A stretch of DNA of 64,000 nt, taken from the NCBI GenBank assembly GCA_022592435.1, contig JABYQS010000017.1, forward strand, positions 186,001-250,000, given 5' to 3'. Every line of letters starts with the position of its first letter. Within the stretch, counting starts at the first letter, position 1. Shown piece by piece: positions 46,834-60,442 of this stretch. The notes beneath the pieces are model-generated. The model made no database searches. It was not told the origin of the DNA and saw nothing but the letters and a program-made list of their open reading frames with translations. A program made the position numbers and the translations under genes. Source of the stretch: Cerioporus squamosus. Taxonomy: Eukaryota > Basidiomycota > Agaricomycetes > Polyporales > Polyporaceae.

Positions 46834-49800
46834 TCACGACGCACCAGCACCCCTCAGCATCTTCCTCACCGGGTCCGAGTCCGCCCTCGCCAGCGGACCT
46901 CTCTCCCCACCCCCACTCGCAGCCGTCTCCGCCGAGTACGCCCTTGGCTTGTGCTCCCCACTCCCGTTCCTCCCGTTCAGATGCGCCAGCGGCGACTCCC
47001 CGTCCTCCGCCCCGAACGTGTCCGCATCCATGCCCCCAGGGCCCAGCGCACGCGCCTCTGCGCGCACCTGCGCCTTCGCAGCCTCCCCCGCATAGCTCGA
47101 CTCCGTGTGCCACGACGTCGCGCGCGAGCTCGCACCCGCGCCCGTCCCCGTCGTGCCCGTCCCGGCGTCCGTCGTCGCGGTCCCGTCGCTGTCGCCCGGG
47201 CTCTCGCGCACTTCTCCTCCTCCTTCTGCGGCGCTGCTGCTCCCGTTCCGGGCTGCAGCGGCGGCGAGGCTCGTGCTGTCTTCGCGCAGGATCTCGTTTA
47301 CGAGCCCGCTCGTCCCGTGGCCGTGCGCAGACGACGACATCGACGGGGGAGGCGGCATCCACGGGAAGTAATCCGCAGGTTCCTCGCTCGCGACCGCACT
47401 CGTCCCGCCCTGCGCCATCGCCACCGACACGGCGACAGGCGGGAAGTACCCGTCCGGCGGCCTGCCTTCCTGCTGCTGTCCTTGGTCTTGCTGCTGTTGC
47501 TGCTGCTGCTGAACTTGCTGCTGCTGCTGTGGTTGCGCATACCCATAACTCACATAATCCCCAGAACGCACCGGGGCGCCCACCGCGGTGTTGATGTACG
47601 GGTTCGCCCCCGACCCGGGGCGGCCCCAGAACGCCCCGGGGGACATCGTCAACCCCGGGGAGAACGGCGTGTACGGGCCCATGACGTGCTGCATGTGCGC
47701 GTGCATCGGCTGCGGCTGGCCCTGGCGGTCGGGCTGCTCCGCCGCGGACGGGTGGTGCCCGGGCGACGGCTGCGGGAGGAACGTGAACGAAGGCATGCTC
47801 GGGGTGATGGGCGGGAGCCCGTGCGGGGTCATCATCGGCGGCATCGCCATCCCCATGAGCGGGTGGTGCATCGGGCTCATCGGGTGCCCGGGATCGGCGG
47901 CGTCACGATGTAGTGGTGCGGGGAGAGCGTGTGCGGGGGCGGGACGGGAACGCTGTGACTGGCGGAGGGGGCGGGAGCGCGATCGGGCCGGGGTGTGCGG
48001 GGTGGTGTTGCTGCTGCGGCGTCGCGTGCGATCGTGAGGAGGTGGTGGGGGAAGTCGCCGTCGCTTGTGACGAGGGCTGGCTGGCCCGCGAAGTGCCCGC
48101 CGAGTCCGATGGCGATAACCGCTGCGACTGTTGCCCAGAACCAGAACCTCCAGTGGGCGGAGAGCCATCCTTCTGCTCATACGTTGCCGCGCCGTACCCA
48201 AGGGACGACGCATTCGCGTCCTGCGCCTGCTGGTGCAGGTACTGGCTCTGGGTTTGATTCTGACTTTGGCCTTGGCTCTGGTAGCCCTCTAGCCTAGCCA
48301 TGCGCTGGTACGTGTTAAGGTCGTACACATCATACGGCGTCGTCGGCCCCGACTGCAAAAAGTCGAACATATACGGCGACTGGATCGCCGGGGGTATCGG
48401 GATATGCGTCGGATGTTGCTGTTGCTGTTGTTGCTGTTGTTGCTGCTGCTGCTGCTGTGACTCAAACTGCTGCTGGTGCCGCGACGACGGTGACGCGAGC
48501 GACAGCTTCTGCGCGAGCTGCGCCGACAGCGCGTCCGCGTCCGCGCCGAGACCACCGTCGTCGTACCCGCCGCCGCCATACCCGAGCGCGCTTGTTCTGC
48601 GCGAGCCTAGCAGCGACCCCGGTTGTGAAGTGCGCCCCTCGAGCTGCGCCTGGAGCAGCTGCTGTGCGAGCGACGACGTCCGCGACAGACCCGGCTGCTG
48701 GCTGTAGGGCGACCCCATCGAGTGGAAAGCGAGCGCGGCGGGGGAATGCGGCGCTGACGACGCCGCCGTCGGGCCGACGAGCGGGACAGACGAGCTCGCT
48801 GGGGGCGCGAACTTGTCGAAGTGGACTTTCAGCGGGCGGCCGTTGTACTCGTACCTGCATGAGCGGGGAAGGGCGTGTCAGCTTCTACCACGAATGCGTA
48901 CGAGTGATATATGCACAAGCTCCGAGGCTCTGGAGGAAACCAAAGAGGCAAGGGGGAATTGAAGGGATGATCGCAGATCTGGATCAGAACGTCCATCGGG
49001 GCGCGTTCTAGACCCCAGCCATGGGACAGAACGGACGGGGCAACGAAACGCCTGCGGTAGTTTCGCTGACATACAAGTCTGCGTGCGTCTTGTCCGTGCG
49101 AACGACACAGATTGCAGCATTAGGAATCGTGTTGGTCGATTCAAAATCTAGATGCCCGATGGTGTGGTCACGCATGACATTGTAGTCGCGGTATGGCCCG
49201 CGGGAAACACAGAACTGGACCAGGACATGGCTTACGAACGACATGCGAAGGGAACGAAGGAACAGGAACAAAGTCCCGAAACGAAACGAACGACGTAACC
49301 GCCAGCGAGACTCAGACTCACCCGTTGAACATGCGCACGGCTCGCTCAGCGTCCGCCTCGTTCGAGAAGCTCACCGTACCGAACCCTCTTGAGCGTCCGT
49401 CCGCACCGAGTGCGACATCCGCACGCTGCACCGCGCCGGCTTGCCTGAACAGGTCCTTCAGGTCTTGCCACTGTATGTGGAAAGGCAGCTACATCAATGA
49501 TAATCGTGTCAGCTTCGCCGCCCCACGCAAACGCGCGAATTCTACTCACGTTCCCGACAAACAGGTTCCTGCTCGCCTGCGTGCCAGTGCCAGGTCTTGA
49601 ATTAGGCTCGTCTTCGCTCAGAGCAGCTCCCGCACCGAAGGGCGACAAGCCCGGGAAGCGCGGAAGCGTCGGAGCGGGAGAAGCGAGTGCAGATCCCGCC
49701 ACGGGGGTGCCTGTACCACTTAGTGACCCCGGAACGGGAGACAGACTACCTAACAGCGGCGTACCGAAGGCGCCGAGGCCCCCAAGTGCTCCTGCACCCG

Positions 49801-50936
49801 CGATACCACCAAGGCCGACGCCGACACCCATCGCAGCGGCGGGGTTCATGCCGAAGCTAGGGGCGCCGAAGCTTGGTACGTCGTCGCCCATCCGGTCTGG
49901 GCGTACTTCTAGTGTTCGTGTTTGCCAGGTATATCCGTTAAACATGTCCACCGCACGTCCTGCGTCTTCTGCGGTCGCAAGCAGGACCGTGCCGTATCCC
50001 CTTGAGCGGTTGTCGGGGCCTAGTGAGACGTCTGCTCGTAGGACGGTGCCGGCTCGACGGAAGAGGTCCTTGAGATCTTGCCATCGTACGCGGTAGGGAA
50101 GCTGCACGGGAGCAGATTGTGAGCGTAAGGTTAAAGGCATTTACGAGAGGCATCTGAATGAAGATATGAAGCAACTGGCTTGGAACGGACGCGTTGCGCA
50201 CACGACTGTTGCATGACATGCCATACAAAAGCGAGCATGCCCTCAAAGTCACTTCCCATGATTGAGTTCAGCGCGTTCACCAGTGGCAAAGCCCTCGCGC
50301 CAAATATATGCCGTCACGCTGTCCGACGAGCGTCGTTGGACTAATTAGTCGGGGACGCCGACAGCGGACCAACGCGGACGGGTAGCGACCAGGGGTGGAA
50401 CGACTTCAAGTCGCGTCGGTAGGAAGACAGCACCTGCGCGACAACGGGCGACGCTTGCAATTGCGACGGAGGGGTGCGCACGAGAAAGATCAAGAGGTGA
50501 TGGAAAAGAAGGGAAGACTCATACGAAGGAGCGGGAGACGTACGTTTCCTACAAAGAGCTGTGTGCGCGTGTCTCGCGGCGGGTTTGTAGCTCGGGAAGA
50601 GGCAGACGAGGCCATGGCCATCTGGATGACTGCCTCGATGTCGTCGTTCGTCGGCCCAGAGCCCGCGGGCGGTGGATTTGAGGCAGAGGCAGAGGCGGTG
50701 GCAGACCCGGGGCTGTCGCCAGTCGACGAGGACGAGGGTCGTGTGGATGAGAGCGCAGGACGCGCCTGCGACGGGGGAGGCGGAGACTGCGCAGGAGTGG
50801 ATGCAGGCTGCGCGGAGGGAGGGCCCGAGGAATGGAGGGGCTGTGAGTGGTGCTGGACGGGAGACGGGCGGGGGGAGGAGGCATGCTACGGGATGGGCAT
50901 ATGCATGCGGGCCGGGGGGAAATTGAATGGAGGCAT
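46834..50936 (-). CDS. RNA-binding protein, two RRMs and Gln-rich C-terminus, with frame breaks
   Basis: Likely mRNA-binding protein. The putative start (ATG 50934-50936, MPPFNFPPARMHMPIP) is followed by an in-frame TAG, then NDDIEAVIQMAMASSASS. RRM1 is TQLFVGN joined to LPYRVRWQDLKDLFRRAG, SRGYGTVLLATAEDAGRAVD, MFNGYTWQTRTLEV. After a Gly/Ala/Pro linker, RRM2 is NLFVGN, then LPFHIQWQDLKDLFRQAG, SRGFGTVSFSNEADAERAV and YEYNGRPLKVHFDKF. The C-terminus is very rich in Gln, Ser and Pro, with two poly-Gln runs. Near 47.9 kb the frame changes twice within about 60 bp, at C- and G-runs, between PPPPVTAFPSRP and HPMSPMHHPLMG; this looks like homopolymer length errors more than decay. TGA at 46834-46836. 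Confidence 0.8.
47489..47532 (-). repeat. Poly-Gln-encoding CAG/CAA run 1
   Basis: Imperfect CAG/CAA triplets (minus strand) in the RRM gene encode a Gln run with one Val. Such runs are length-variable. Confidence 0.8.
48414..48458 (-). repeat. Poly-Gln-encoding CAG/CAA run 2
   Basis: About 15 CAG/CAA triplets (minus strand) in the RRM gene, encoding an uninterrupted Gln run. Confidence 0.85.
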
Positions 50937-52003
50937 GGGTGAGCAGCGGGACAGCGAGACGGGCCTGGCACGGACGGGGACGCACCGAATGGGCTAACGG
51001 AGGGCCTGCCATTTCGAGATCGATAGCGCGGCGGCAGCGTGCTCTCGGGCCTGCGCAGGGGGCTCGCCGTCGCTCGTCCGGGCGGCGGCGTCGGTGTGTT
51101 CGCGGCGGGCGTCGGGGTCCGTCGTCGGCCAGTCCGTCGGGGCAGAGAGTGGGCAGAGAGAGCAGAGGGTGGAGGAGCAGTGCCCGTTCTGGCAAGAAAG
51201 AAATGAGCAGCTCGCACTGCCAGACGCGCTGCAATCTGCTGCTGCCAGTGCCCGCACTCCACTCCCCCGCCCTCGGCTGCATCTTTTCCCCCACGTGCTG
51301 TGACGTCACCCGTTGCGCACACCCTAAAATGCTCTCCACTCGGCATCTCTCCGTCGCCCGTCCGAGCTTCGCTTTAACCACGTCTACCTCAGCTCGTTTC
51401 CCTCGCTGTCCTCCGGATCCGAGTCCGCTGACCCAGCTGCAGCGATGTGTTCGCGCTGCTTGCGTGTCTTCGTTGCAGGACCCTCGGATTCGCCTTGACG
51501 TCATGATCAACCTACTAAGACGTTAGACAAACGCCACAAGCCGTTTCCATCTCTTTCCATCATCTCTCCCTATCTCGGCCAGAGGTTATAGCCCGTAGAC
51601 GGCTTCTAGCGCGAGTGAGCCCCGCAGGAGAGAAGTAACTCGTGAGTTCTGCCTATGATTTCCATGCACATCGTTATGATCATCCAATGACGCGCACCTC
51701 TGCAGGCCAGTCCTATGCTTCTCAGAAGCACGCTGTTCGTGGACTGCGAAGTTTGCGCGATATAACCCCGTGCCATCGGTGAGCAAAATCGCTGAGAGCG
51801 ACGGCAATCTCGATTATTCGGAAGGCGGCCACGCCCGCGACGAAGAACCGTCTCTGTCAATGGTATCGGAATAGCCTGAAGGTCTAACATACAAACCCAT
51901 ATCATACAATAGTCATACACGTAACCGCAGTGTAGCCTGACGCGCGTGGCGGCGAGGAAAGACGACGAGAGACCCAAGAACACAAGGACACCAAGGCGGC
52001 TTA
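50937..52003. other. Intergenic: RRM gene upstream and H2A 3' side
   Basis: Open frames on both strands at 50.9-51.5 kb are GC-driven and show no domain pattern. Probably 5' UTR/promoter of the RRM gene. Confidence 0.5.
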
Positions 52004-53840
<1,837 letters not shown>

Positions 53841-55338
53841 ACGCTCCTTCGTATCGGTGTGGGTGGGGATGTGGAGGAGCGTGTCCCTGTGGCGGACGTT
53901 GTTGTATCTCTATCTGCGGTCTGCGTCTGCGCGCGGTGCGAGTATCCCGGGCCTGACCTTGTATTGTACGATTCCTAGTGTCTTTCTGTCTCTTCGTCTC
54001 GTCTCGTCTCTGTTTATCTCTGTCTCCCTCTGTCCTCTGTCTCTATGGTACCATGAATGGATCTGCAATGCCTCATGCAACACATGTGTTCCGCGTGATC
54101 GCCGCTTTGGGGGGCCCTGAGACCTGAAGCGTATGTGGAGTCTGGGCAGTTTGTGGTGAGTGTTCGTGGACGTTGTGTGATGTTTGCTGACGTTTGGTAT
54201 CGCAGTGCTCGATTCTGCGGGTGGACGACCATTTTGTGTGGACTGAATGAGAAGCCGGATGCTTTCGTGCCGCTGATGTCTCCAGCTCTCGGGCCTCGGT
54301 CGTTCAACTTGACGGAGATCCGGTTCCCCTTCCCCAGGGCAAACACTGTCAATGGACCATTCACGGCGGTCGAGTCGAGTTGCCAGGCCGACGCACAAAA
54401 AACCTCCGAAGACGCCCCTCCCCGTCATTCCTGCCGATTCAGCGCACCGGTCTCCAGGCTTAGGCAGTTCAAATCTCGAGGTGGCACTTAGTACCCTCGA
54501 CATTGGAGGCCGCCGCTATGCTCGTGAGTGACAATCGCTGCGACACGCGTGGTTCTCAAGGCTTGGCTCCCGGATTAGGTGCCGTCGTGGACTTTTTCAC
54601 GCTTTGAGCTTCGAGCCCCGTGCGGCGGTGGACCCTTGATTGGAGACCGGGTGGAAGGTCTGATTTCGTACCGTCCACCACCCGCAGAAATCCCGCTCTC
54701 AACCTTGTTCTTTCAAGCTGCAGGCTGCGCGTCGAACGGTGCCGGATTGTCTGAGGGCCAGGCTCCAGCCGAAGAGTCAAGACGTCCCGCTCGCAACATC
54801 GACGGCTAGCCTCGCTCGCGGTCGTACACCCTCCTAGGGCGACACAGCCGCTTGGTCGTTTCGCGCACCGTACTTAGCCGCCTTCGCTGAGGAGCTAGTC
54901 CCTCCGCGCAGAAGACCGCCCACACGTCAAGCGTGAGCTTCCCGTTATAACCGCGCCGCGGACTTCCCGTTCGTGCTGCATATCAAACGCGCGCTGTTCC
55001 CACAGGATGCGCGTCGCACGCTCCTGAAAGAAACCTTAAAATGCGCCGCAGTGCACATGTGTGGCCCCTCAGACCTCTTGCCCAAGTGCCCCTTGGGACG
55101 AGCCGAGGTGGGTGTCCGGTTGTCGAGATGCTTACATCCTGTGAACCCGCTGACAACAAGTGCGCAGGAGCAAGCACAGCCAAGGCTACCCGGCGACGTC
55201 GATCTCCAGGTTTGTTTTTTGAAATCCTCTGGACGCGCTTCGGTCTCGATTCTTGCTTCAAGTCAGTTGTCTTGGGTAGTGGCCGACCTTGACGTCTCCG
55301 CTCATGGCTATTGTCCCAGGTACCTCAACTGTCGACCT
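53841..55338. other. Intergenic, about 1.5 kb, no gene recognised
   Basis: 3' of H2B copy 2 and upstream of an F-box gene. Open frames here are short and without motifs. Confidence 0.5.
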
Positions 55339-56995
55339 ATGCCACCTGGGGAGAAGCAGAAAGAGCTCCATGCGCTCGAAGTGCAGGTGCTTCCCGCAAG
55401 CACCACCGGTACCGTGATAAGCGGAAGGCGCTCTGAGGGACGCACGATCCAGGACGTGCCCGTCGAGCTCCTCCTCGAAATTTTCCGCATCCTTGCCACA
55501 CACTGCAAGGACAGCAACATGCCCACGGCCTGGATGGGCGTCCTCCTGGTGTGCAGCTACTGGTACCGAGTCGCCTGCGACGCGTCCGAGCTCTGGAGGG
55601 TCATCCACGTCGGGTCCAATACGGACTGGCTACGGCTATGCCTCCAGCGGTCAGCGCGCTCGCTCGTAGACGTGCACTTCTGCGGGCTGCCTACGACGAC
55701 CGTCGACGCGGCCATCCCGCTCATCGTCCCGCACGCACAGCGGATACGCGCCCTCCACCTGACCGGACATGGCCGGCTGTCTGCAGACATATTCGCCTTC
55801 TTCGCCCGCCCGCTGCCCGCCCTGGAGGAGCTGTCCGTCCTGCCTGCGGAATGGCGGTCCCTGCGCGAAGCAGAGCTCGTCCCGTGGGCGCAGGGATTCC
55901 GCGGGATGCGCTCCCTTGCGCTCAGCGGCGTGTCGGTCCCGCGCGACCCCGCGTTCTATCGCAACATGCGGGCCCTGGAGCTGCACGAGCGTTGCTGCCA
56001 GGCCAGCGGGTTCACCATCGACGACCTCATCCTCGCGCTCGACGCGGCCGCGTCGACACTCGAAGAGCTCGATCTGTCCCGCTTCGAGCCCATCTTCCCC
56101 GAGCACCCTCCGAGCCTCCTCCGCGCCCGCAGCTGCCTACCGTCCGTTTCCAGCAGCTGCGCGGCTTCTATATGGACGACGAGCTCCGTCTCGTCTCGCG
56201 CCTCAACAAGCACCTCACGCTCCCTCGTGGGGCATTCCTCCACCTGCGCGTATACCTGACGCTTGCTGACCAGCTGCGCTACACCAGTGGTACCGCCGTC
56301 CTGGCGGACATCGTGCCACCCGGCGTCCGCCACGTCATCGACAGCATCACCGAGATGACTGTCGACCATAGGCCGCGAAACGTACTCCATCCGGGCCCCC
56401 AACACCCCCTCGAACGCTGCACCGCTGGGCTTCAGCTCCAGCTCCGACGGCGCGCCCATAGACCGCGTGGTCGTCGACACCCTCGGGTGGAAACACGACC
56501 GCTGCCCCGGGCTGCGCGGGATCTTGACGGTGCACTCTGCCGGGCTGCTGACGAGCCTGTCTATCACGCTCGGAGGGAACGAGTATGCGGTTGCGGAGTG
56601 GAGGACGCTGTTCGTTGCTCTCCGGCTGCTCGAGAAGCTCGCCATCGTGGACCACGCGCACCTTAACCCCGCGGATGCGTTCGTCGCGCTCTCTGCCCAG
56701 ACGGAGCCCGGCTCGGCGACGCACAGTGCAGACTCCGCGCCGCCGTCTGCAGAGCGTGTGCTGTGTCCTTCTTTGCGCACTTTGCGCCTGGAGGGCGTGG
56801 TGCAAAGGTACGAGATGGAGAAGTTTCTTTGGTGCGCTGGGTCGTGCTCTGCGTTCTCGTGCAGAGCTCGGACGTCGGTTGGAGGAGCTGCGTGTTGAGC
56901 ACTGCTCCAGAGCGTCGAGCCTCACGCGTGCTGAGATGGCAGAGCAGTCTAGTGCTCTGAAACCTCTTGTCGAATCCCTCATACTAACAGCATGA
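55339..56995 (+). pseudogene. F-box/leucine-rich protein 1, three frame breaks
   Basis: Candidate substrate adaptor of an SCF ubiquitin ligase. ATG 55339 gives MPPGEKQKELHALEVQVL, then the F-box IQDVPVELLLEIFRILATHC with LLVCSYWYRVACDASELWR. A leucine-rich region follows (IRALHLTGHG, LPALEELSVLP, MRSLALSGVSV). The protein-like frame shifts by one base near 56108 (to PPPRPQLPTVRFQQLRGFYM), again near 56355 (to GRETYSIRAPN and VVVDTLGWKHDRCPGLRGIL) and near 56827 (to ALGRALRSRAELGRRLEELR), ending at TGA 56993-56995. No splice pair explains the shifts. Decayed gene, or several indel errors in GC-rich sequence. Confidence 0.68.
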
Positions 56996-57599
56996 CCGCC
57001 GCGACGAACAGTGCCAGGTTGAGGTCGCTGACTGTGTAGGTCCCACTGGATGTATGACTTCTGAGTTACTCGTACGTACTTGTTGGGAGTTTGGCATATT
57101 GCTGGTACGAATCTCCTGCCCCCTCTGAACCAAAGAATTGAGTGTACTCTTCTTGAGTCCTATCCATGAGTGGACGACTTTGGCGGCTGAACGTTGTTAA
57201 CCTTGATTGGCGGCCCATCGACAGTACTTACTACTATGTACGTACTTAGTGGTGGGTTCATAAGTAGTGCTTACTACCCAGTATGACTTCCTTTTGCGGG
57301 TGCTGTGCAGTAGATCAGTCTCTGATCGCAGACTCGTCGCCGATTCAGTTACAACGTCGCCGCCATGATCGTGAGACTCTGTACAGCGGACCAGGGCTCT
57401 CGGAGCATCAGGATGTCTTCTCCCTTTTGTCCTGGAAGACAGGTGAAGTACGCACTACTCAGGATTGACGTCCTGGTCTGACATTTGCTGGCAGGCCTAG
57501 GACTTCGTCAGTCGACTTGCATACACGGAAACCCGCAAAAGCACGATATCGACTCACTATTACACCTCCAACCGAGCGGGCCACTCTGTTTGGAAACCG
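56996..57599. other. Intergenic between F-box genes
   Basis: Contains repeated GTACTTA/AGTACTTAC-type words around 57.1-57.27 kb. No gene. Confidence 0.5.
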
Positions 57600-59325
57600 A
57601 TGACAGACGATTCCCCCAAACAACCCACACCTCCGCCACCCCTCGGCATCCACAACCTGCCTTTCGAGATTTTGGTGGACATCTTCGCACTGGTTGACGT
57701 CGTCGATCCCTGGGGATCGCTTGGGGCTGCCTATGGACGCGGTATAGCCAAGCTCATGCTCGTATGCCGCAATTGGTGGGACATGGCACGCAGGACACCG
57801 GAGTTCTGGAGACGTATCAACACCGCAGAGCCACTTGACAGGGTGTCGCTGCTCCTGGAGCGGTCAAAGGGCTGCACCATTGACGTCCGTATAACATACC
57901 CATGGATCAGGAAGTATCCGCCCCCCTGGCGCGATGCCGTCGCGCTCATCTTCCCTCACGCCCACCGCATTCGGTCGCTCTACGCCAACCTACACATGGA
58001 CCACTATGCATCGATCTATCAATTCCTCCATGGGGACATGCCGGCTCTCGAGCACCTATATTTTGTCCCTATGCGTGATTTCCGCCGCAAGGACCGCGGG
58101 AACCCGGCCCCCCACACAGACCACGATATTGCAGCCTGTGAGTCGCTATCTCGCCGGAAATACCCTCGTCTACGCTCAATGATCGCCCAACGACTCTACA
58201 TGCCCGCTCCTGTGGACTTCTGGAGGACACTGCGTACGCTGAAGATGTATGACTTTCCTCGTACGGTGTCGAACGAATACCTGATGCGAGACGTCATCGC
58301 TGTCCTCAAGGCGAACTGCGGGTCTAGAAGAGTTAGTTCTCTGGTGGTATAGAGGTGTACCGAAGGCGGCGTCGACGGACCTCCACGAGAGCCGGAATAC
58401 AGCTCAAACGAGCCGAAGACAGCTCTTCGCTCTGCGGAACCTGAATCTCTTCTCGCTACACTCCCCTTTTAGGCATGCGGCAGAGCTCCTGGACCACCTC
58501 TTGTTACCCGAGGACATTCCGTGTGTGGATATCCGCGTCAGCATCACCTCTGGATACAACGAGCCTACCCCTCCTGCTGACGAGATCGCACAAATGTTCG
58601 GCACGCTCATTCCCGCTCATTCACGGTTCCTCCAAGAGAGGATGTCCAACGTCTCGTTCACCGGGGCTCTTGGTTCCGCGTTTTACACCTGCTGCACCCC
58701 ACCCTATGCCCTCGCCGACCCCGAGTTGGCCCCAGAGCGCACTGCTATCGCCTTCAACAAATACCCGGGAACCCTCGTGCCGGAAAGCATGAGCCTTGGT
58801 GTGCGCTGTCTTGTCGGTATCCTCGGATGGGTTCCAGTGCGCCATCTGTCATTGAGCGGGCCCCCTCCGCCGGCGGAGGACGACTCCTATGAACGAATGT
58901 TCGACGCCTTCCCGTCCCTGGAGGAGCTAGAGGTGAGCGGTACGAACCACACCGTCAAGGCGGACCTGTTCGACGCGCTCAGCCCTGCTCCGCGTGCAAA
59001 TGGCGGGCGCGAGGTACCGCGGTGCCCGCATTTGCGTGTCCTCGTCGTGCACTGCGCACGCGTGCCGTTCTGGGACGGGCCCCCGAGGATAGAGATCGTG
59101 GAAGCGATAGCGGAGTGCGCGAATGCTCGCGCTGAGGCAGGTGTCGGATTTCAAAAGGTCATCTTGCACTTGTGGACTGGTGCGCCCCGGAGATCCGAGC
59201 AAGTGGAGGATGAGGAAGGGATCTACAAGGGACCGCTGGAGCGGATGCGCGAGTTTGTGGATGTCGTTGAGCACGACTACAGTGACGGGGCAGCGGTCTG
59301 CCGAAGGTGCATTAGCGGATACTGA
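57600..59325 (+). pseudogene. F-box/leucine-rich protein 2, one frame break
   Basis: Candidate SCF adaptor. ATG 57600 gives MTDDSPKQPTPPPPLG and the F-box HNLPFEILVDIFALVDVV, KLMLVCRNWWDMARRTPEFW. Leucine-rich-type stretches follow (ALIFPHAHRIRSLYANLHM, MPALEHLYFVPM, TLRTLKMYDFP). Near 58322-58326 the frame changes: the first frame runs to an early TAG, while the other gives LEELVLWWYRGVPKAA, LFALRNLNLFSLHS, SFTGALGSAFYTCC, VRHLSLSG, PHLRVLVVHCARVPFWDG and TGAPRRSEQVEDEEGIY to TGA at 59323. A single short indel separates two long protein-like halves. It may be a pseudogene or a sequence error. Same family as the preceding gene. Confidence 0.7.
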
Positions 59326-59505
59326 GAAGGTATTCCTGCAATGTCACGACGTCAACTTACCTCCTCATCGCAGGCCCAATCCGTTGCCTCTCATATCAAG
59401 GGTTAGCTATAGATTGAACCTTGCAAACATCGGTTACGATGGCGCAGGTTGCTACTTCAAAGCTTCAGGAGCTGAAGCTAGTTCGAGCAAGCGGTAGAAG
59501 CTACA

Positions 59506-59979
59506 AGCCAAAACATGACCGCCGTTACCGTACGCTCTGGTCTCGAAAAGCTGCGCAGGTAGATCGTGGAGGTGTGCGAAGGGGACGATAGCAGCACACC
59601 CGCATGCGACACACTCGTGAACCTCCCGTACCCTGGACGCGGTGTGCAGGGAGACTGTGCGTCGGTGCGAGAGCGTGCATCATGCAGCTACGCGCCGGTA
59701 ACTGAGGTCGTCCGGGAGTACGTCCGATTCATGAATGCTGCTGGCGAATGCTCTACTTACCTCTGCCCATGTAGGACCGTCAACATCGTCGTTATGCGGG
59801 GCGTAGACGGGAAGGTGAATGAGCTCGCGATCCCGAAGGACACCACCATCGCCGTCGATATCCTGTCTGCGAACAGAAGCAAGGCGATCTGGGGAGTGGA
59901 TGCGTTGGAGTGGAAGCAGGCTTGCGCCTCCCCCCATAAGGGTGATGAAGGCGAAAGTGCCGGGCGTACACATCCTTGA
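59506..59979 (+). pseudogene. Cytochrome P450 relic (fragment)
   Basis: Translation shows scattered P450 C-terminal motifs: LEKLRR, a TAG, then IVEVCEGDD, LVNLPYPGRG (for the usual LPYLDAVCRETLR, here destroyed), YAPVTEVVREY, VDGKVNELAIPKDTTIAVDI and SANRSKAIWGVDALEWK. The haem-binding Cys region, the I-helix and the whole N-terminal half are absent. It is too divergent from the two P450s in the window to be a recent copy of either. The fragment lies just after the second F-box gene. Confidence 0.65.
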
Positions 59980-60442
59980 TTGAGATGGACTGCAGGGTTT
60001 CTAGTTTTCGCAGCTTGCGATGAATCACGAGTAAGTGGACCGCATCGGGGGTCCATGATGATGCCAATCGTCCCCCGCGATGATTGTCATCTGTCACAGG
60101 TCCCTCGCGCCGCCTGAGACCCGTTGCTGACCGTACAAGAAGATGATAGTAGTTGATGTTGTAACCTTCACCACCCTGCGGGAACTTATTGGGTGATCTG
60201 CCAATGAGTCGATGTGCCGCAGATGCATGGGAGAATAAACATCGCATACGGGTGCAGACGTGACGGCCACTGACTGAGTCTTACGAACCAGCTGACTAGG
60301 TGGTACATATGTACTCAGTAATACACAGTCTCGTCAACAGTCTCGCCGTGGTCTAACAGTAAGCACCTCGACTTGTTCTCGTCCCAGATGACGTCACCTG
60401 ACCGTGCGGCAGGGCTATAAGGACGTGCGGCATGTCAGAGGT
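59980..60442. other. Intergenic before the GST gene
   Basis: No gene. TGACGTCA (60389-60396) lies about 50 bp upstream of the GST start, a CRE/ATF-type palindrome. Confidence 0.5.

Noticed and set aside
46798..47913. Long plus-strand open frame (371 codons) opposite the RRM gene
   Set aside because: Arg/Pro/Ala-rich antisense shadow of GC-rich, Gln-rich coding sequence; no domain pattern.
54973..55338. Extension of the F-box 1 frame to 54973
   Set aside because: The added 120 residues have no F-box-like features and include splice-like words; ATG 55339 fits better.
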